From: Halichoerus grypus
Lineage: Eukaryota > Chordata > Mammalia > Carnivora > Phocidae
DNA: 64,000 nucleotides
Direction of reading: 5' to 3'
NCBI RefSeq assembly: GCF_964656455.1
Contig: NC_135717.1
Span: forward strand, 148,442,308-148,506,307
Below, piece after piece: positions 1 through 9,756 of this stretch. How positions within the stretch are numbered: position 1 is the stretch's first letter; each line of letters begins with the position of its first letter. The notes beneath the pieces were generated by a model, which made no database searches, had not been told where the DNA came from, and saw only the letters and a program-made list of their open reading frames with translations. Made by a program: the position numbers and the translations under genes.

Positions 1-335
1 ACCTTGGCTTTTGGAATTGCACTTTTGGAGTTTCCTTAGACACTCAGAAATGTAGAGAGTTACATATATCAAGGTTCTATCAGCTTCATTCTTAATCTCA
101 TAGTTTTTGAAGAAGACATTGGCCTTAAAGTAATAGATGGCTTCATCCACAATATCTGTATCTTTTGTCTCTCTAGGGGCAGGTCCTTTGAACTGACTTC
201 TGATAGGCAACAGTGCCATGTTTCCAATGAGTTTGGTGTCAGGGTCCATGAGAGAAGAGTGGTAAGCTGGCATCTTGGCGGCGCCCATGTTGCAAGCTAG
301 ACGAGGAGGTTGGGGTTCGAGCGTGGTGCTCGATG
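1..335 (-). pseudogene. ARPC3: ARPC3 processed retrocopy, 5' half (cut by window edge)
   Basis: Read on the minus strand, an ATG at 273-271 opens a frame that runs without a stop to base 1: 91 codons beginning [15 protein letters not shown] and ending NSKSQG. I recognise this as the N-terminal half of actin-related protein 2/3 complex subunit 3 (about 178 residues in mammals), a subunit of the complex that nucleates branched actin filaments. Against the human protein as I recall it, I see only two conservative changes in 91 residues (I to V near residue 74, K to R near 83). A second in-frame ATG lies 15 bases upstream (288-286), and GC-rich 5'UTR-like sequence continues to about 335. The parent gene is split into several exons; here the frame is continuous, so this is a retrocopy. 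The 3' half, poly(A) and target duplication lie outside the window, so whether it is intact or dead cannot be judged. Identification is firm; pseudogene status is inferred. Confidence 0.9.
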
Positions 336-1059
336 TTGATGTAATTTTAAACACCCCAAATCTCCCCTGTTCCCAAGCTATCTATAGTAGTTATCAATCA
401 GTAATGACCAGTCCACCTTAGTTGTATTGTTTCATCAGTCTCTTGTAGTATACATTCTTGAGTAATTCTTTCCATGGGTTAATCCATCACTGTATGTAGA
501 CTTTCTGATCCCTATGTCAAACCATATAAACTTATTTTCTCATTCTCCTGAACACACTTATTCCCCCTTCCCTGTATACTCTTTAAAAACTTTCCCTTTT
601 CTTTGTGTCTACCACTTGATTTGGTCTGTATTCCTCTTCTCATGTGTCAGCCACTCATTTTACTGTTGCCTAGCTTTCTGTATTTCTTACTTTGCTTTAT
701 GTTTGTGTTGTGAAAAGGGCAAAAAAATGAGTATTGTTCACTTAGGAAATGTTATTTTGGGGAGTAAAGAAGATGGGTATTTTAAAGGATTATTTAGAAG
801 ACCATCCATTCTAGTATACAAAATACTTCCTGGCTTCCTCACTCCACCACACCACTTGAAAGTTGGGTAACTACTCCTTATTCACTGTTCAGAGTATTCT
901 GTATCTCTGCGTCTTTCTTTTTCATGGTCTTGACCCTGAGTCTCCACCTACTGTAGCCACTGAACTTCATAGTCATAATCTAGGCTTTATAACTAACCCT
1001 CTATCGTCTGAGTTACCAGGATTTAACCTTCCAGTCCCATCTCCCTAGAGTTCTCTTAC
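336..1059. other. No gene seen; pyrimidine-rich DNA
   Basis: T- and C-rich sequence with short chance frames (longest 118 codons, low complexity, no recognisable domain). It may hold the decayed upstream part of the L2 that becomes recognisable from about 1060, but I cannot show that. Confidence 0.5.
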
Positions 1060-2490
1060 TTTTATAGCTTACTCCTTAGTGTTCTCGAACTTCAGCATTA
1101 ATTTCACAAGATCTTACGATTTCCTTTTTCACTATCCATCACTCCCTCATGTAGTTTTAACTCCTCTTCTCCATCATAATTCTGTGGTCCATCATTATAA
1201 TTACTTCTCTGTACATCCTCAAGTCAAGCAAGAGCCTCTCTTGCTCCATCATGATCTCCTGAAAACCCAACTGCAGTTCAATTAAGCTTTCAGCCGACCC
1301 TATACCTGTAACCTCACAGCAGAATGTGACTGAAGAAAGGCACACAGTCAGGGTGACTGGTCTTACTTCACATCCATAGCAGTGAACCTTGGACTAGATC
1401 TGTTCCCACATACTCTGCCTTTCCTCCTCTTACTATGAATGAACAATCCCTACTCAGAGATAAGGCTGTCTGTAACTTGTGCATTTGGCTCTCTCCCTTC
1501 TCCCCTACTCAAGAACTCTGTTCCAACCATTCTTCCCTCATTCTCTGGCACCATCCATTTTTTTTCCCATCAACTTGATCACTCACATAAGCATATAAAT
1601 GAATAGAATTCTTCCTTTTTGTGTGTAGTAAAATTGTACCAAAGAATTGTCTATATTCGTTTTCTTCAATTGCTTTGTTCCCATTGTCCTTGGAACTCTT
1701 TCCAACTAGGCTTTTAACCCCATAATTCCATCAAAAGTGCTTTGGTTAAGGATACCAAGGACAGGGATGCCTGGGTGGCTCAGTTGGTTAAGCGTCTGCC
1801 TTCGGCTCAGGTCATGATCCCAGTGTGCTGGGATCGAGCCCCGCATCAGGCTCCCTGCTCAGCCAGGAGCCTGTTTCTACTTCTGCCACTCCTTCTGCTT
1901 GCACTCTCAGTCTCTCTCTCAAATAAATAAATAAAATATTAAAAAAAAAAAAAAGGCTACCAAGAGCATGCATGTTTCCAAAGTTAGTGGTCAATTCTCA
2001 GTCTTCATCTTACTTGGGTACTCAGCTGCATTTGACAGAATGGAATCCTAAATCCTACTTGCAACACCTTCTTCAATTAGCTTCTGGGACGGCATAAGCT
2101 CCTGGATTTCCTAGCCTCTTCATTTTCTTATTTATCCTGTTTGCCTGAACTTGAAAAGCTGTCATGCCTCAAGGCTCAGTCCTTAGGGGGAAAAATCATT
2201 TTTTCCTAGCTAGACTCCCTTAGCGATCTCATTCAGTCTCATAACTTTTAAGACCATCTTTAACACTGATGGCTCCCATTTTTGTATCTTAAATACAGCT
2301 CTCTTTCCTTTTTCGTACTGTTCCATCCAACTTCTTATTCAACATCTCCACTTGATAGAGGTACCTAACAGGTACCTTAAGCTTAACCTGTCCAAAACTG
2401 AACTATCACTTTTCCCCTAAATTTTGTTCCTTCAAGACTTCCACTTTAGTAAAAGGTAGTTTCATTCTTCCAATTGCCCATACCCAAAAT
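1060..2490 (+). mobile_element. Fossil L2 LINE, ORF2 reverse-transcriptase part
   Basis: Sense-strand L2 (CR1-like LINE). Around 2010-2036 the translation keeps SAAFD, the decayed form of the L2 block LDLSAAFDT of reverse transcriptase. Around 2170-2200 lies the sequence of the GSVLGPLLF block, and near 2257-2275 the counterpart of the catalytic YADD box, now altered to FNTDG. Many stops and indels are present, so it is inactive. The element is interrupted by a SINE at 1764-1954 and by about 0.5 kb of other DNA after 2490, then resumes at 2986. The left boundary is approximate. This length is unusual, because most L2 copies keep only the 3' few hundred bases. Confidence 0.65.
1764..1954 (+). 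mobile_element. SINEC (tRNA-Lys-derived carnivore SINE)
   Basis: Starts GGGATGCCTGGGTGGCTCAG, with A-box and B-box-like tRNA promoter elements, then a CT-rich body, an AATAAATAAATAAAA stretch and a 14-base poly(A). Flanked by an imperfect target duplication (GGATACCAAGG before, GGCTACCAAGA after). Inserted in the L2 in sense orientation. Confidence 0.95.
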
Positions 2491-2985
2491 ATTTGTCAAA
2501 ACATAATTTTTTTAAGAGGAACATGACATACAAATATAAAGTGAGAACTTGCCAAAAATTTATTAGCTCATGTATGTTGGAAATGGCAGGGTGGTAAAGC
2601 TGATACAACAAGAATAAAAAACTCAGCAGAAAACTGATGCAAAGGAGAAGCAGAAATTATATAGTCAGTCAGGAAAGCAAGACAAATAAGTTTGCTAAGC
2701 TGGAAACAAGAGTGGTTAATAATCTTCAAGACAATAAATCTGTTGAGGTTATCTTCTCTACTAGGTAGAAAATACTTGCATCTTCATTGGACAAAAGTTT
2801 ACAAGTGAACATACAACTTCAGAGTAGTGAAGTTATTTCAAAATAATAAATAGTATGTCAACATTGGTGCATGCCCTAGAGCATAAAGTCATCTCTGTCA
2901 GGGCCTGTGAAGCAATGGTCTAATATGTAAGGACACACAGTCATCCCTTTGTCTTATTTGAAGTTTTAGATAATGTTTCTTAATG
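2491..2985. other. Unidentified ~490-bp insertion splitting the L2
   Basis: L2 sequence stops near 2490 and resumes near 2986 with little apparent loss of consensus, so about 490 bp were inserted. I do not recognise the segment, and no clear terminal repeat, poly(A) or coding content is visible. A solo LTR or an old nonautonomous transposon is possible. Confidence 0.4.
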
Positions 2986-3795
2986 CCTTTAGCCATCCAT
3001 GATTTCTTATTTTTACACTGTACATCATCAAATCTTGTTGACTCCAACTTCTATAATCAGAATCTAATCACTCCTCGCTATCTTTACTGCTGTCAATCTG
3101 GTCTGAACCACCATTATTTCTTGCTTAGATTGTTGACATTCTTCCTGAATGGTTTCCCTTATACTTCAAAATCTAGTTTCAATAAAGCAAACAGAGTGAT
3201 CCTAAAGTAAAAGTTAGGATCATAACACTTCTCTTGTTAAAATCTGAGTTTACATCTTACTCCCCACCCCCTTCCCTAAATAATAAAAAAAAAGTCTTTC
3301 CAGTGGCCTGTAACACCTTCCATGATCTGTACCTCTCTCCAAGATTATTATCTCTCTGAGATTGTCTCCTACAACACTCTGGTCACTTACAATGTTCAGC
3401 CTCAAGGGCTGTCTTGCTGTTTTTTTCAGCACCCTTAACATGCTTCTGTCTCAAGCCTTTTTGGACTTGTTCTTTATGCTTGGAATATTCTTCTCCCAGA
3501 TACTCTCCCGGCTCACTCTCCACCTCCACTAGGTCTTGCTCAAATATCACCTTCTGAGTGAGGCCTTCCCTGACTACCCTATTAAAATCCCAACTCATTC
3601 CCCCACATTTCTGCCCCTGGCATTCCATTACACTTTTTCTGCTTTGTTTTTCTCTATAATACATATTACCTTATGACATATATATTATTTATTGAAGGCA
3701 AATATTTTTGTTTTGTTAATCAACTTGTCCCAAAAGCCTAGAATAGCACCTGACACATGGAAGTTATTCCAATATTTTTGAATGAGTAAATGAGT
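2986..3795 (+). mobile_element. L2 LINE 3' part
   Basis: Continuation of the sense L2: the block with CATGATCTGTACCTCTCTCC, the typical 3' stretch around TGGAATATTCTTCTCCCAGA, the AGGCCTTCCCTGACTACCC motif, and an end resembling the L2 terminus (AGCACCTGACACATGG, then AATGAGTAAATGAGTGG). Frames here are decayed fragments of the L2 ORF2 C-terminus and 3'UTR. Confidence 0.8.
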
Positions 3796-3934
3796 GGATA
3801 GAGTATTAATTTTCCATCTATTCCTAGTACCATTTATTTTTTTCTTTCTGGATGGTCCATGTTAACTTTAAAATGAAGCTGTTACTTATTTCTGATTTCC
3901 ATCCTAATCAGATTAAGACCAGTTACTGTCTACA

Positions 3935-4041
3935 TTCAAGACACTGGGTTGGTCCTATGGGGGACACAAGGAAAATCAGACACAAGGATTTGCAATCTAA
4001 TTAGGGATATAAGACTAGCAGATGAAAAGTTAAATGCTAAG
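3935..4041 (-). mobile_element. L2 fragment, antisense (tentative)
   Basis: The run around ACACTGGGTTGGTCCTATGG followed by GACACAAGG and GCAATCTAATTAGGGA resembles the antisense L2 3' end (CACTG..CTAGG..CTGGGGATACA, then TACAGTCTAGTGGGG). It directly precedes duplicated copy A. Confidence 0.4.
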
Positions 4042-4111
4042 AAAAGATATAAGTAATGTTTCAAACCAAAAAAATTGGCGAAATGTTAGGAAGCAGAAAT
4101 ATTTAATTACT

Positions 4112-4166
4112 AAAATAGTTTGCTTTCGATAAAATAAAAAAAAAATAAATAAAATAGTTTGCTTTC
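4112..4166 (+). mobile_element. A-tail-only retroinsertion with 16-bp target duplication
   Basis: A 16-bp direct repeat (AAAATAGTTTGCTTTC at 4112-4127 and 4151-4166) brackets 23 bp of GAT plus A-rich sequence with AAATAAAT. Copy B at 6.6 kb has one copy of the 16-mer and no insert, so it shows the empty site. This looks like an L1-machinery insertion that kept essentially only the tail. Confidence 0.75.
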
Positions 4167-4301
4167 TAAGCCTAATGCTTACACATTATAAAATGAAAAA
4201 TTTATGGACAGTAAGGGATTTTCCAAAATAAAAGAAAGGAACTTAAATATACAAAATAATTAAGAAACTTCTAAGAGGTTACTAAATGGCACTGTTTTTG
4301 T

Positions 4302-4327
4302 AAAACAAAACAAAACAAAACAAAAAA
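4302..4327 (+). repeat. (AAAAC)n microsatellite
   Basis: Five tandem AAAAC-type units in copy A; copy B has only GTAAAAACAAAG at the equivalent site. Confidence 0.9.
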
Positions 4328-4536
4328 CTAAGAAACTTATTGTGAGATGCAAATGTAAAGGAAAAAAAATTGTGTTTCATGCTCTTGAGCATGAAGACCT
4401 TGCATGAAGACTTGTTTGGGGTAGAAGGCGCCCCATTTGTTCATGTTCTCCCTTTCTCTTGTTCAGGATTTGTCTTTGTACTGAATTCCACATTCTGCTT
4501 ATATTTCAAGTTCTCTCCTTCCTGTCTGGCCTTTCC

Positions 4537-4538
<2 letters not shown>

Positions 4539-4580
<42 letters not shown>
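4539..4580 (+). repeat. (AC)n microsatellite
   Basis: About 21 uninterrupted AC dinucleotides. The two histidine/threonine-repeat frames across it are translations of this microsatellite. Confidence 0.98.
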
Positions 4581-4583
<3 letters not shown>

Positions 4584-5890
4584 CCTGATTGTGTTTAGTG
4601 GAACGACCAGTTCTTCTGTAGGTCTGATCATAGAACTAGAAGCTTATTTACTAAGGTGTGTTTTGGTTTTGAACCAAGGCCTCCCCCTCTGGTTTACCAT
4701 TTTTGGTTCCCCAATCCTGTCACAAAAAGAAATTTTTAAAAAGATATTCAGACTGTCCCTCTAGCCATAATCTAAGCATCTCAAAACCATATCTAGATAA
4801 GTTAGATCTCAATATAACTAGTGCCGCTCTGAAAAGAATGTGCTTTGCTTAAGGAAAATGTTTATATTTCATTCCCTGGCTCCTTCCAAAAAAGGTTTCA
4901 AGCTACTTAGGTAAATGGAGAACAATGAAAGCAGCTTTATCAGCACAGCTTGTTTAATTTCTTTTGGAAGAACATTGCTAACCTTTCTGCAGTATTTTAG
5001 TTGATACTATAGGGAAAAAATGCCATTTGTACTGAGAAGCTACCAAATATAGCTGAAGTCAGAGATAAATATAATGTACTTATTCAGGTTGTGTCCTCCT
5101 CACATTTTGAAATTCCCTGCCCTTAGGGCAGGCACCAAGCTGTCTACGTTTGATGCAATACTAACTTTATCAGTAATGTTAAATAAATAGGAAATAATGA
5201 ATCCTTAGATTGACTGTGGCAGTTAAAAGACATGTTCTCTGTCAAAGTGATCATAAGCAACAAGTTCAGACAAACTTCTTTTTTGAATAACCAAATCTTT
5301 AGTATTTGTTTGCACAATAGACCTTGGTCTTTACATATAGTCAGCAAAAGATTGGACTTAAGTATTATATATTCAGGGTGCTTAACATTTGCTCATTATT
5401 TCTATGTTATAGAACTTCCCTTTATAAATGTAGGTCAAATGAAAATCATATCTCCTTTGCTTTCTCTAAAGTCATTCTTAATTTCTTTTTCTTTCTGTCT
5501 GTGCTATTTCTGCTTCCCTTGATGCTTAATGTTCTGAAGTAGTTGAAGAATGTCAAAAATATATTGCCCTAGATATGTACATTGCTAGCTATTATTATGC
5601 CCTGTCATCACAGTTCTTTCAATTCTAGGAAGAAATCTGATATAAATCTTGAGAATATTTCTTTAATATTAGGGCCAAATAAGTCCCATATGCTAATAAC
5701 AATAATGGATTAATTTTTATTACTAATGTTGTTTTTCAAAAGTGTTAAATTTTTGTCTTAGGAAATTTATTCCTTTACAAGTCTAATGAAGGTTTTGAAC
5801 CTTCTTTGTAATGCTGATTTCTGAAGTCATCATCACAGCTTTGTTTATAACCTATGCCATTAATAATATTATTAGACCAGAAATTAGTAA
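4581..5890. other. No gene or recognised repeat
   Basis: AT-rich DNA with short chance frames on both strands (longest 96 codons, hydrophobic, low complexity). No splice-flanked conserved exon or repeat that I recognise. Confidence 0.5.
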
Positions 5891-5896
5891 CAATAA

Positions 5897-6075
5897 TAAT
5901 CACAACAAACTTTTATTAGGCATTTGCTGTACACTAAGCTCTGCTACATCTTTATGTTCATATGTCATTTAATCATTGAGAAGCACTAACATTAAATTCT
6001 TAATAGATAAGAAAGATGCAGTTTGGAAAGATCATTAAATTTGCTCTAGGTAATACAGTGAAAGTAGGTCATGCT
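5897..6075 (-). mobile_element. MIR-type SINE, antisense
   Basis: TTTATTAGGCATTTGCTGTA, then CTAAGCTCTGC, CATTTAATC, and AGATAAGAAAGATGCAGTTTGG followed by GCTCTAGGTAATACAGTG: the order of the antisense MIR core and tail. Confidence 0.55.
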
Positions 6076-6139
6076 GCTAATAAAAGTGGGAGAATAGGGA
6101 AACGAACATAAATCTGTCCCTGAACAAAGAACTTTGTTG

Positions 6140-6265
6140 TATGATCTCATTTATTCTTCTTTTACATATCACAGAAGATAAGTGTGATATTATACCAACT
6201 GTACAGATGAAGAAACTGAGATAGTTAATACTTTACTCAAGATTGCACAGCCACTGAGTAGCTAA
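6140..6265 (-). mobile_element. MIR, antisense
   Basis: GTACAGATGAAGAAACTGAG followed by CAAGATTGCACAGCCACTGAGTAGC is the diagnostic antisense MIR core. Confidence 0.8.
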
Positions 6266-6274
6266 CTCTGTATT

Positions 6275-6500
6275 TATTGAATGACTCAGTCAACAAATAC
6301 TTTTTGAATAGCTACTATGCCTGGCATTGTACTAGGCTCTGGGTTTATGAAGATGACAAAAACACATTCCCTGTCCTGGCAGGGATTTATTGCCTAAGGA
6401 GAATCAAAATAAACACTTTTAGTGCTTAATAGAGGAGATATCCACAGGGCCCTATGAAAGCCCACTGGAGAGCAGTACTCTAATTCAGACCGAGTAAGAT
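6275..6500 (-). mobile_element. L2 3' end, antisense
   Basis: TCAACAAATACTTTTTGAATAGC, CTATGCCTGGCATTGTAC and CTAGGCTCTGGG followed by CCCTGTCCTGGCAGGGA match the antisense L2 3' end. It continues beyond duplicated copy B at 6840. Confidence 0.7.
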
Positions 6501-6530
6501 GGCAGCTGGTAAGAAGAAATGCTGCTTACC

Positions 6531-6839
6531 AAAAGATGTAAGTAATGTTTCAAACCAAAAAATAGATGAAATGTTAGGAAGCAGAAGTACTTAATTGCTA
6601 AAATTGTTTGCTTTCTGAGCCTAATGCTTAGACATTGAAAAATGAAAAATTTATGGACAGTAAGGTATTTTCCAAAATAAAAGAAAGGAACTCAAATATA
6701 CAAAATAATTAAGAAACTTCCAAGAGGTTACTAAATGACATTGTTTTTTGTAAAAACAAAGAAACTCATTGTGATATGCAAATGTAAAGAAAAAAAGTTG
6801 TGTTTCATGCTCTTGAGCATGAAGACCTTGCATGAAGAC
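6531..6839 (+). repeat. Direct duplication, copy B (partner 4042-4411)
   Basis: About 309 bp, the shorter partner of copy A, lying inside an antisense L2 (L2 sequence on both sides). It lacks the A-tail insertion and the AAAAC expansion, so it is closer to the ancestral form at those two places. Contains the short inverted repeat CATGCTCTTGAGCATG shared by both copies. Confidence 0.85.
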
Positions 6840-7380
6840 CTCCCAAAGTGAAGGATGAGTAAGAAGCAGTGAGATGAAGGGAGGGAAGAGAGGAAGGATG
6901 TTCTGGGGAGAGGGACAAAAAAGCATGCTCAAAGTCTAAGATGAAAGAAGGTTTGACAATTTCAAGGAGTCACAGATGGGGCCAGCAGAATTAAATGAGA
7001 AGGAGACAGTAGGGAGAGGTGAGGCGAGGGAAGTAGCAGGCACGAGGCTGTGGAGCTCCTGGGATGCTATCCTAAGCTGCTGGACTGTTTATTCTGAAGG
7101 CAATAGCTACAAAATTAACAGATCAGATCAGAAAGATCTGGCAGATGTGGAGGTGAAGGTAGGAAGAGAAATAAAGCATGAAGCCACTGTGGTAGATGTT
7201 ACAAAATGATACAGCTTAAACTAGATCATTGACTGCAGGAATTGAAGAGTGGGGTTGGGGGAGGTGCAAAGATAGTGAAGTAATAGAACTGACAATATTT
7301 GTTAAATGACAGGTTGAGGAGCCTGAGAGAAAAGGAGGATTTTAAGATGACTTCCAAGTTTCTGGGAGCTTTCTGTGTTT
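6840..7380 (-). mobile_element. L2 fragment, antisense
   Basis: GTGAAGGATGAGTAAGAAGC, GGAAGGATGTTCTGGGGAGAGG, GGAGACAGTAGGGAGAGGTG and TATTCTGAAGGCAATAG follow the order of antisense L2. The 77-codon frame here has no domain and is a by-product. Confidence 0.6.
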
Positions 7381-8904
7381 CCTAGGTTTTGTGTAAAGAA
7401 CATGTCTGTGTGATATGACTAAATCAGCTGCAGATGCTCTTTGACTAGCCTATTCACCATTAAAATTTTACGTGATTAACTGTGGAGTTTTGTTTTGTTT
7501 TGTTTACTCTGAATTATATTCATTATACAGCTAGAGTAGTTCAGATGCCAAACAAACTGTTCCAATGTCTAAACTAAATGAATTAGCCAAGAGATGATTC
7601 CTTAATTCTTGTCACTAAAATTTCCACTTACTTTTTTTTTAAATTGCAAAGTTGATGGATAGGTATGTCCTGCACATCCTTGACTACTTAGTGATAGAGC
7701 GTCATACATTCATACAGTAAAGGTGGAAAGAAAAAAAATTAATATGTTGATCAAAAGGAGCATTTGAAAACTGCTAATTCAGTTAATATTTTTTTTTTTC
7801 CTTACTCAAGTCCTCTGCCTATGCATTCTGAAGTGATGATTACATAATCTGGGAATAAAAAAAAAAAATGAGTCTGTTTTTCCAAATCATGGATTTGTTT
7901 GGAGAATGAAGGAGGGAGACTTGGAATCCCACAAAAGTACTCTATTCGTTCCCAAACACTATCCCAGATCTGAGAATTCTCTGGGAATCTCAGAGTTGGT
8001 CCCGATATGATGTGTTCTGGACTAGTGTAGAAGTACCTGTCCTGCTTAGAGGTATAGAGAAAGGAGATTTCAGCGTGCAGGTATTAGTGTTCAGTGTACT
8101 AGGTTTCTGAGAATTATTCAATAGTCAGCCCCTTCTAAGAATCCAAAGCCAGTAAAACTCCAGAAGGTAGATGTCCAGCCTTTTGTATAGAACTGTGGTG
8201 GGTGGTGGTGGTGGTGGGGGGCAGTTTTAAGTTGCCCATCTCAACACAGAACAGGTGGCAGGGCAGGACAAATGAGAAAAAAGGTTGAAAGTTAACCCTC
8301 AAATCTTTTATCTCTATGGTTAAAGAAGAAATCCAATGAGTGGAGCAAGAAAGGGGCTTAAAGATGAGAGCCGGCATGCCTGCTGATGATCCCAGAGAGA
8401 CAGGGAAGGGGATTTGTAGCAGAGAATGAATGAGTCGAAGTTGGCCAAAGCTGGGCAATGATGATGGTTATTCTCGGGCTTTGTCTGAGCCAATGGAAGA
8501 ATCAAGTAACCAGAGCCATGTCCACTGGCAGAGAAAGAACCATGAGCCAGGTGCCTCTCTGCTACAGCCAGAGTCTATATAAGCCCCTCACTGTCACCTC
8601 AGAAACCTCAAATCCTCATCGACTAAAAATAAAAGGTGAGGGGGAAAGTTCTAAGCAGCATCCTGAAGTGACCGAGCTGTTTCCCAGAAGAAATCCAGTT
8701 TAAAAACCAGAAGTGACTGCGTCGTCTTGTCCTAAAGGAATCCAAGTTTGCACTATCAAATAGAATTAAGGCTCAAGACCTAAGGGTGTTATAGAAAGTG
8801 TGGTTATATGAGGGTGGGCTGTTCTGAGTATGATTGCAAAATTACTATCAGGGTATGGGCTGCTGGTCAGAAGTTGATGATTCAGGGCTCATGCATTGTA
8901 CAGA
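7381..8904. other. No gene; unrecognised DNA with a promoter-like TATA stretch
   Basis: Nothing coding is supported. At 8575-8581 a TATATAA motif is followed 50-60 bases later by ATAAAAGGTGAG, which resembles a splice donor. These are weak chance-level signals without supporting conservation. Short poly(T) and poly(A) runs near 7630, 7790 and 7858 may mark old insertions. Confidence 0.45.
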
Positions 8905-9000
8905 GTAGTGGAAAGAGTATAGACTTTAAAATAGACAGGTGTGATTCCTCCACTTGAAGATCTTGGGAAAAGTATTTTATTTCACTGAGCTTTAGTATCC
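8905..9000 (+). mobile_element. MIR, sense
   Basis: AGAGTAGTGGAAAGAGTATAGAC followed by ATTCCTCCACTTGAAG and CTTGGGAAAAGTA: MIR head and core in sense orientation. Confidence 0.65.
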
Positions 9001-9094
9001 CACCACACCCCCCAGTAAAGTGGGTCTAAAAAAGAAAAATAAACATGTTTTTGTAAAAATGTATGCTTTACCACACCAGAGAATCAGGCTGTTG

Positions 9095-9225
9095 CTCGAC
9101 AGTGGAAAAAACACCAGACTGTAAGTAAGATGCCCTTGGCCTGTGTCATAGCTCTGCTGCATATTCAACAAGTGACTTTGTCTCCTTTTTATAAGATTAT
9201 GAGAAGAATTAGATAGGATGGAAAT
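9095..9225 (+). mobile_element. MIR, sense
   Basis: CGACAGTGGAAAAAACACCAG, then TCATAGCTCTGCTGCATA and CAAGTGACTTTGTCTCC: a second sense MIR next to the first. Confidence 0.6.
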
Positions 9226-9329
9226 TATCTCTTTCTTCAAAGTTTGAGGGAACTCATGAATATGAGCCCTGGCTCCAATGTGGGTAAATCTTTAATATTT
9301 TTTCCTATATGAATGATCTATGTAGGCTT

Positions 9330-9740
9330 TATAATCCATTATTCAATTCTGATAATTTATATTTCCTGAGAAAAGCATCCATTTCACTGAGATTTTAAAT
9401 TTATTTGTAAGCATATGTAGACAATATTTTCTGAAACATTTTAAATTTCCTCTTCATCTATTTTCATATTTCCTTTCCTATTTTTAGATTTGTTGTTTTT
9501 CTACATTAGATTTCTGAGTGTTTGGTCAATTTTATTGCTTTCATTTCAAAAGGCCAGCTGTGTTTTCTTTAAGTCCTCTTTATTACTGTTTTTTTTTATT
9601 TTGTTTTTTGTGTTAATTATTTCCTTCTGCTTGCTTTTCTTGGGCCTTTAAATTTCTCTTTTAAAATTCTTGATTGGACATTATTTTGAATATGTTCCCT
9701 CTATTCCATTATGTGTAAGATCCTGATAAAGATTGTCATT
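9330..9740 (-). mobile_element. Old L1 ORF2 fragment, antisense
   Basis: TTGGTCAATTTTATTGCTTTC, AAAAGGCCAGCTGTGTTTTC and TTAATTATTTCCTTCTGC match an antisense L1 ORF2 stretch that occurs again at 10088-10250, so this is a separate insertion. A T18 run follows at 9739-9756. Confidence 0.5.
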
Positions 9741-9756
9741 TTTTTTTTTTTTTTTT

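Larger units (their letters stand above)
4042..4411 (+). repeat. Direct duplication, copy A (partner 6531-6839)
   Basis: This segment matches 6531-6839 in the same orientation at roughly 93-94% identity by eye, from AAAAGATATAAGTAATG to TTGCATGAAGAC. Copy A is about 60 bp longer because of a 39-bp insertion with its own target duplication (4112-4166) and an AAAAC microsatellite expansion (4302-4327). Flanks outside the unit do not match. I do not recognise the unit as a named repeat. Confidence 0.85.

Noticed and set aside
4370..4764. Frames with histidine/threonine repeats as a metal-binding protein
   Set aside because: The repeat is the (AC)21 microsatellite translated; flanking residues have no domain.
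8575..8640. TATA box plus splice-donor-like sequence as a gene start
   Set aside because: Both motifs are short and common by chance in AT-rich DNA; no downstream exon or coding signal follows.
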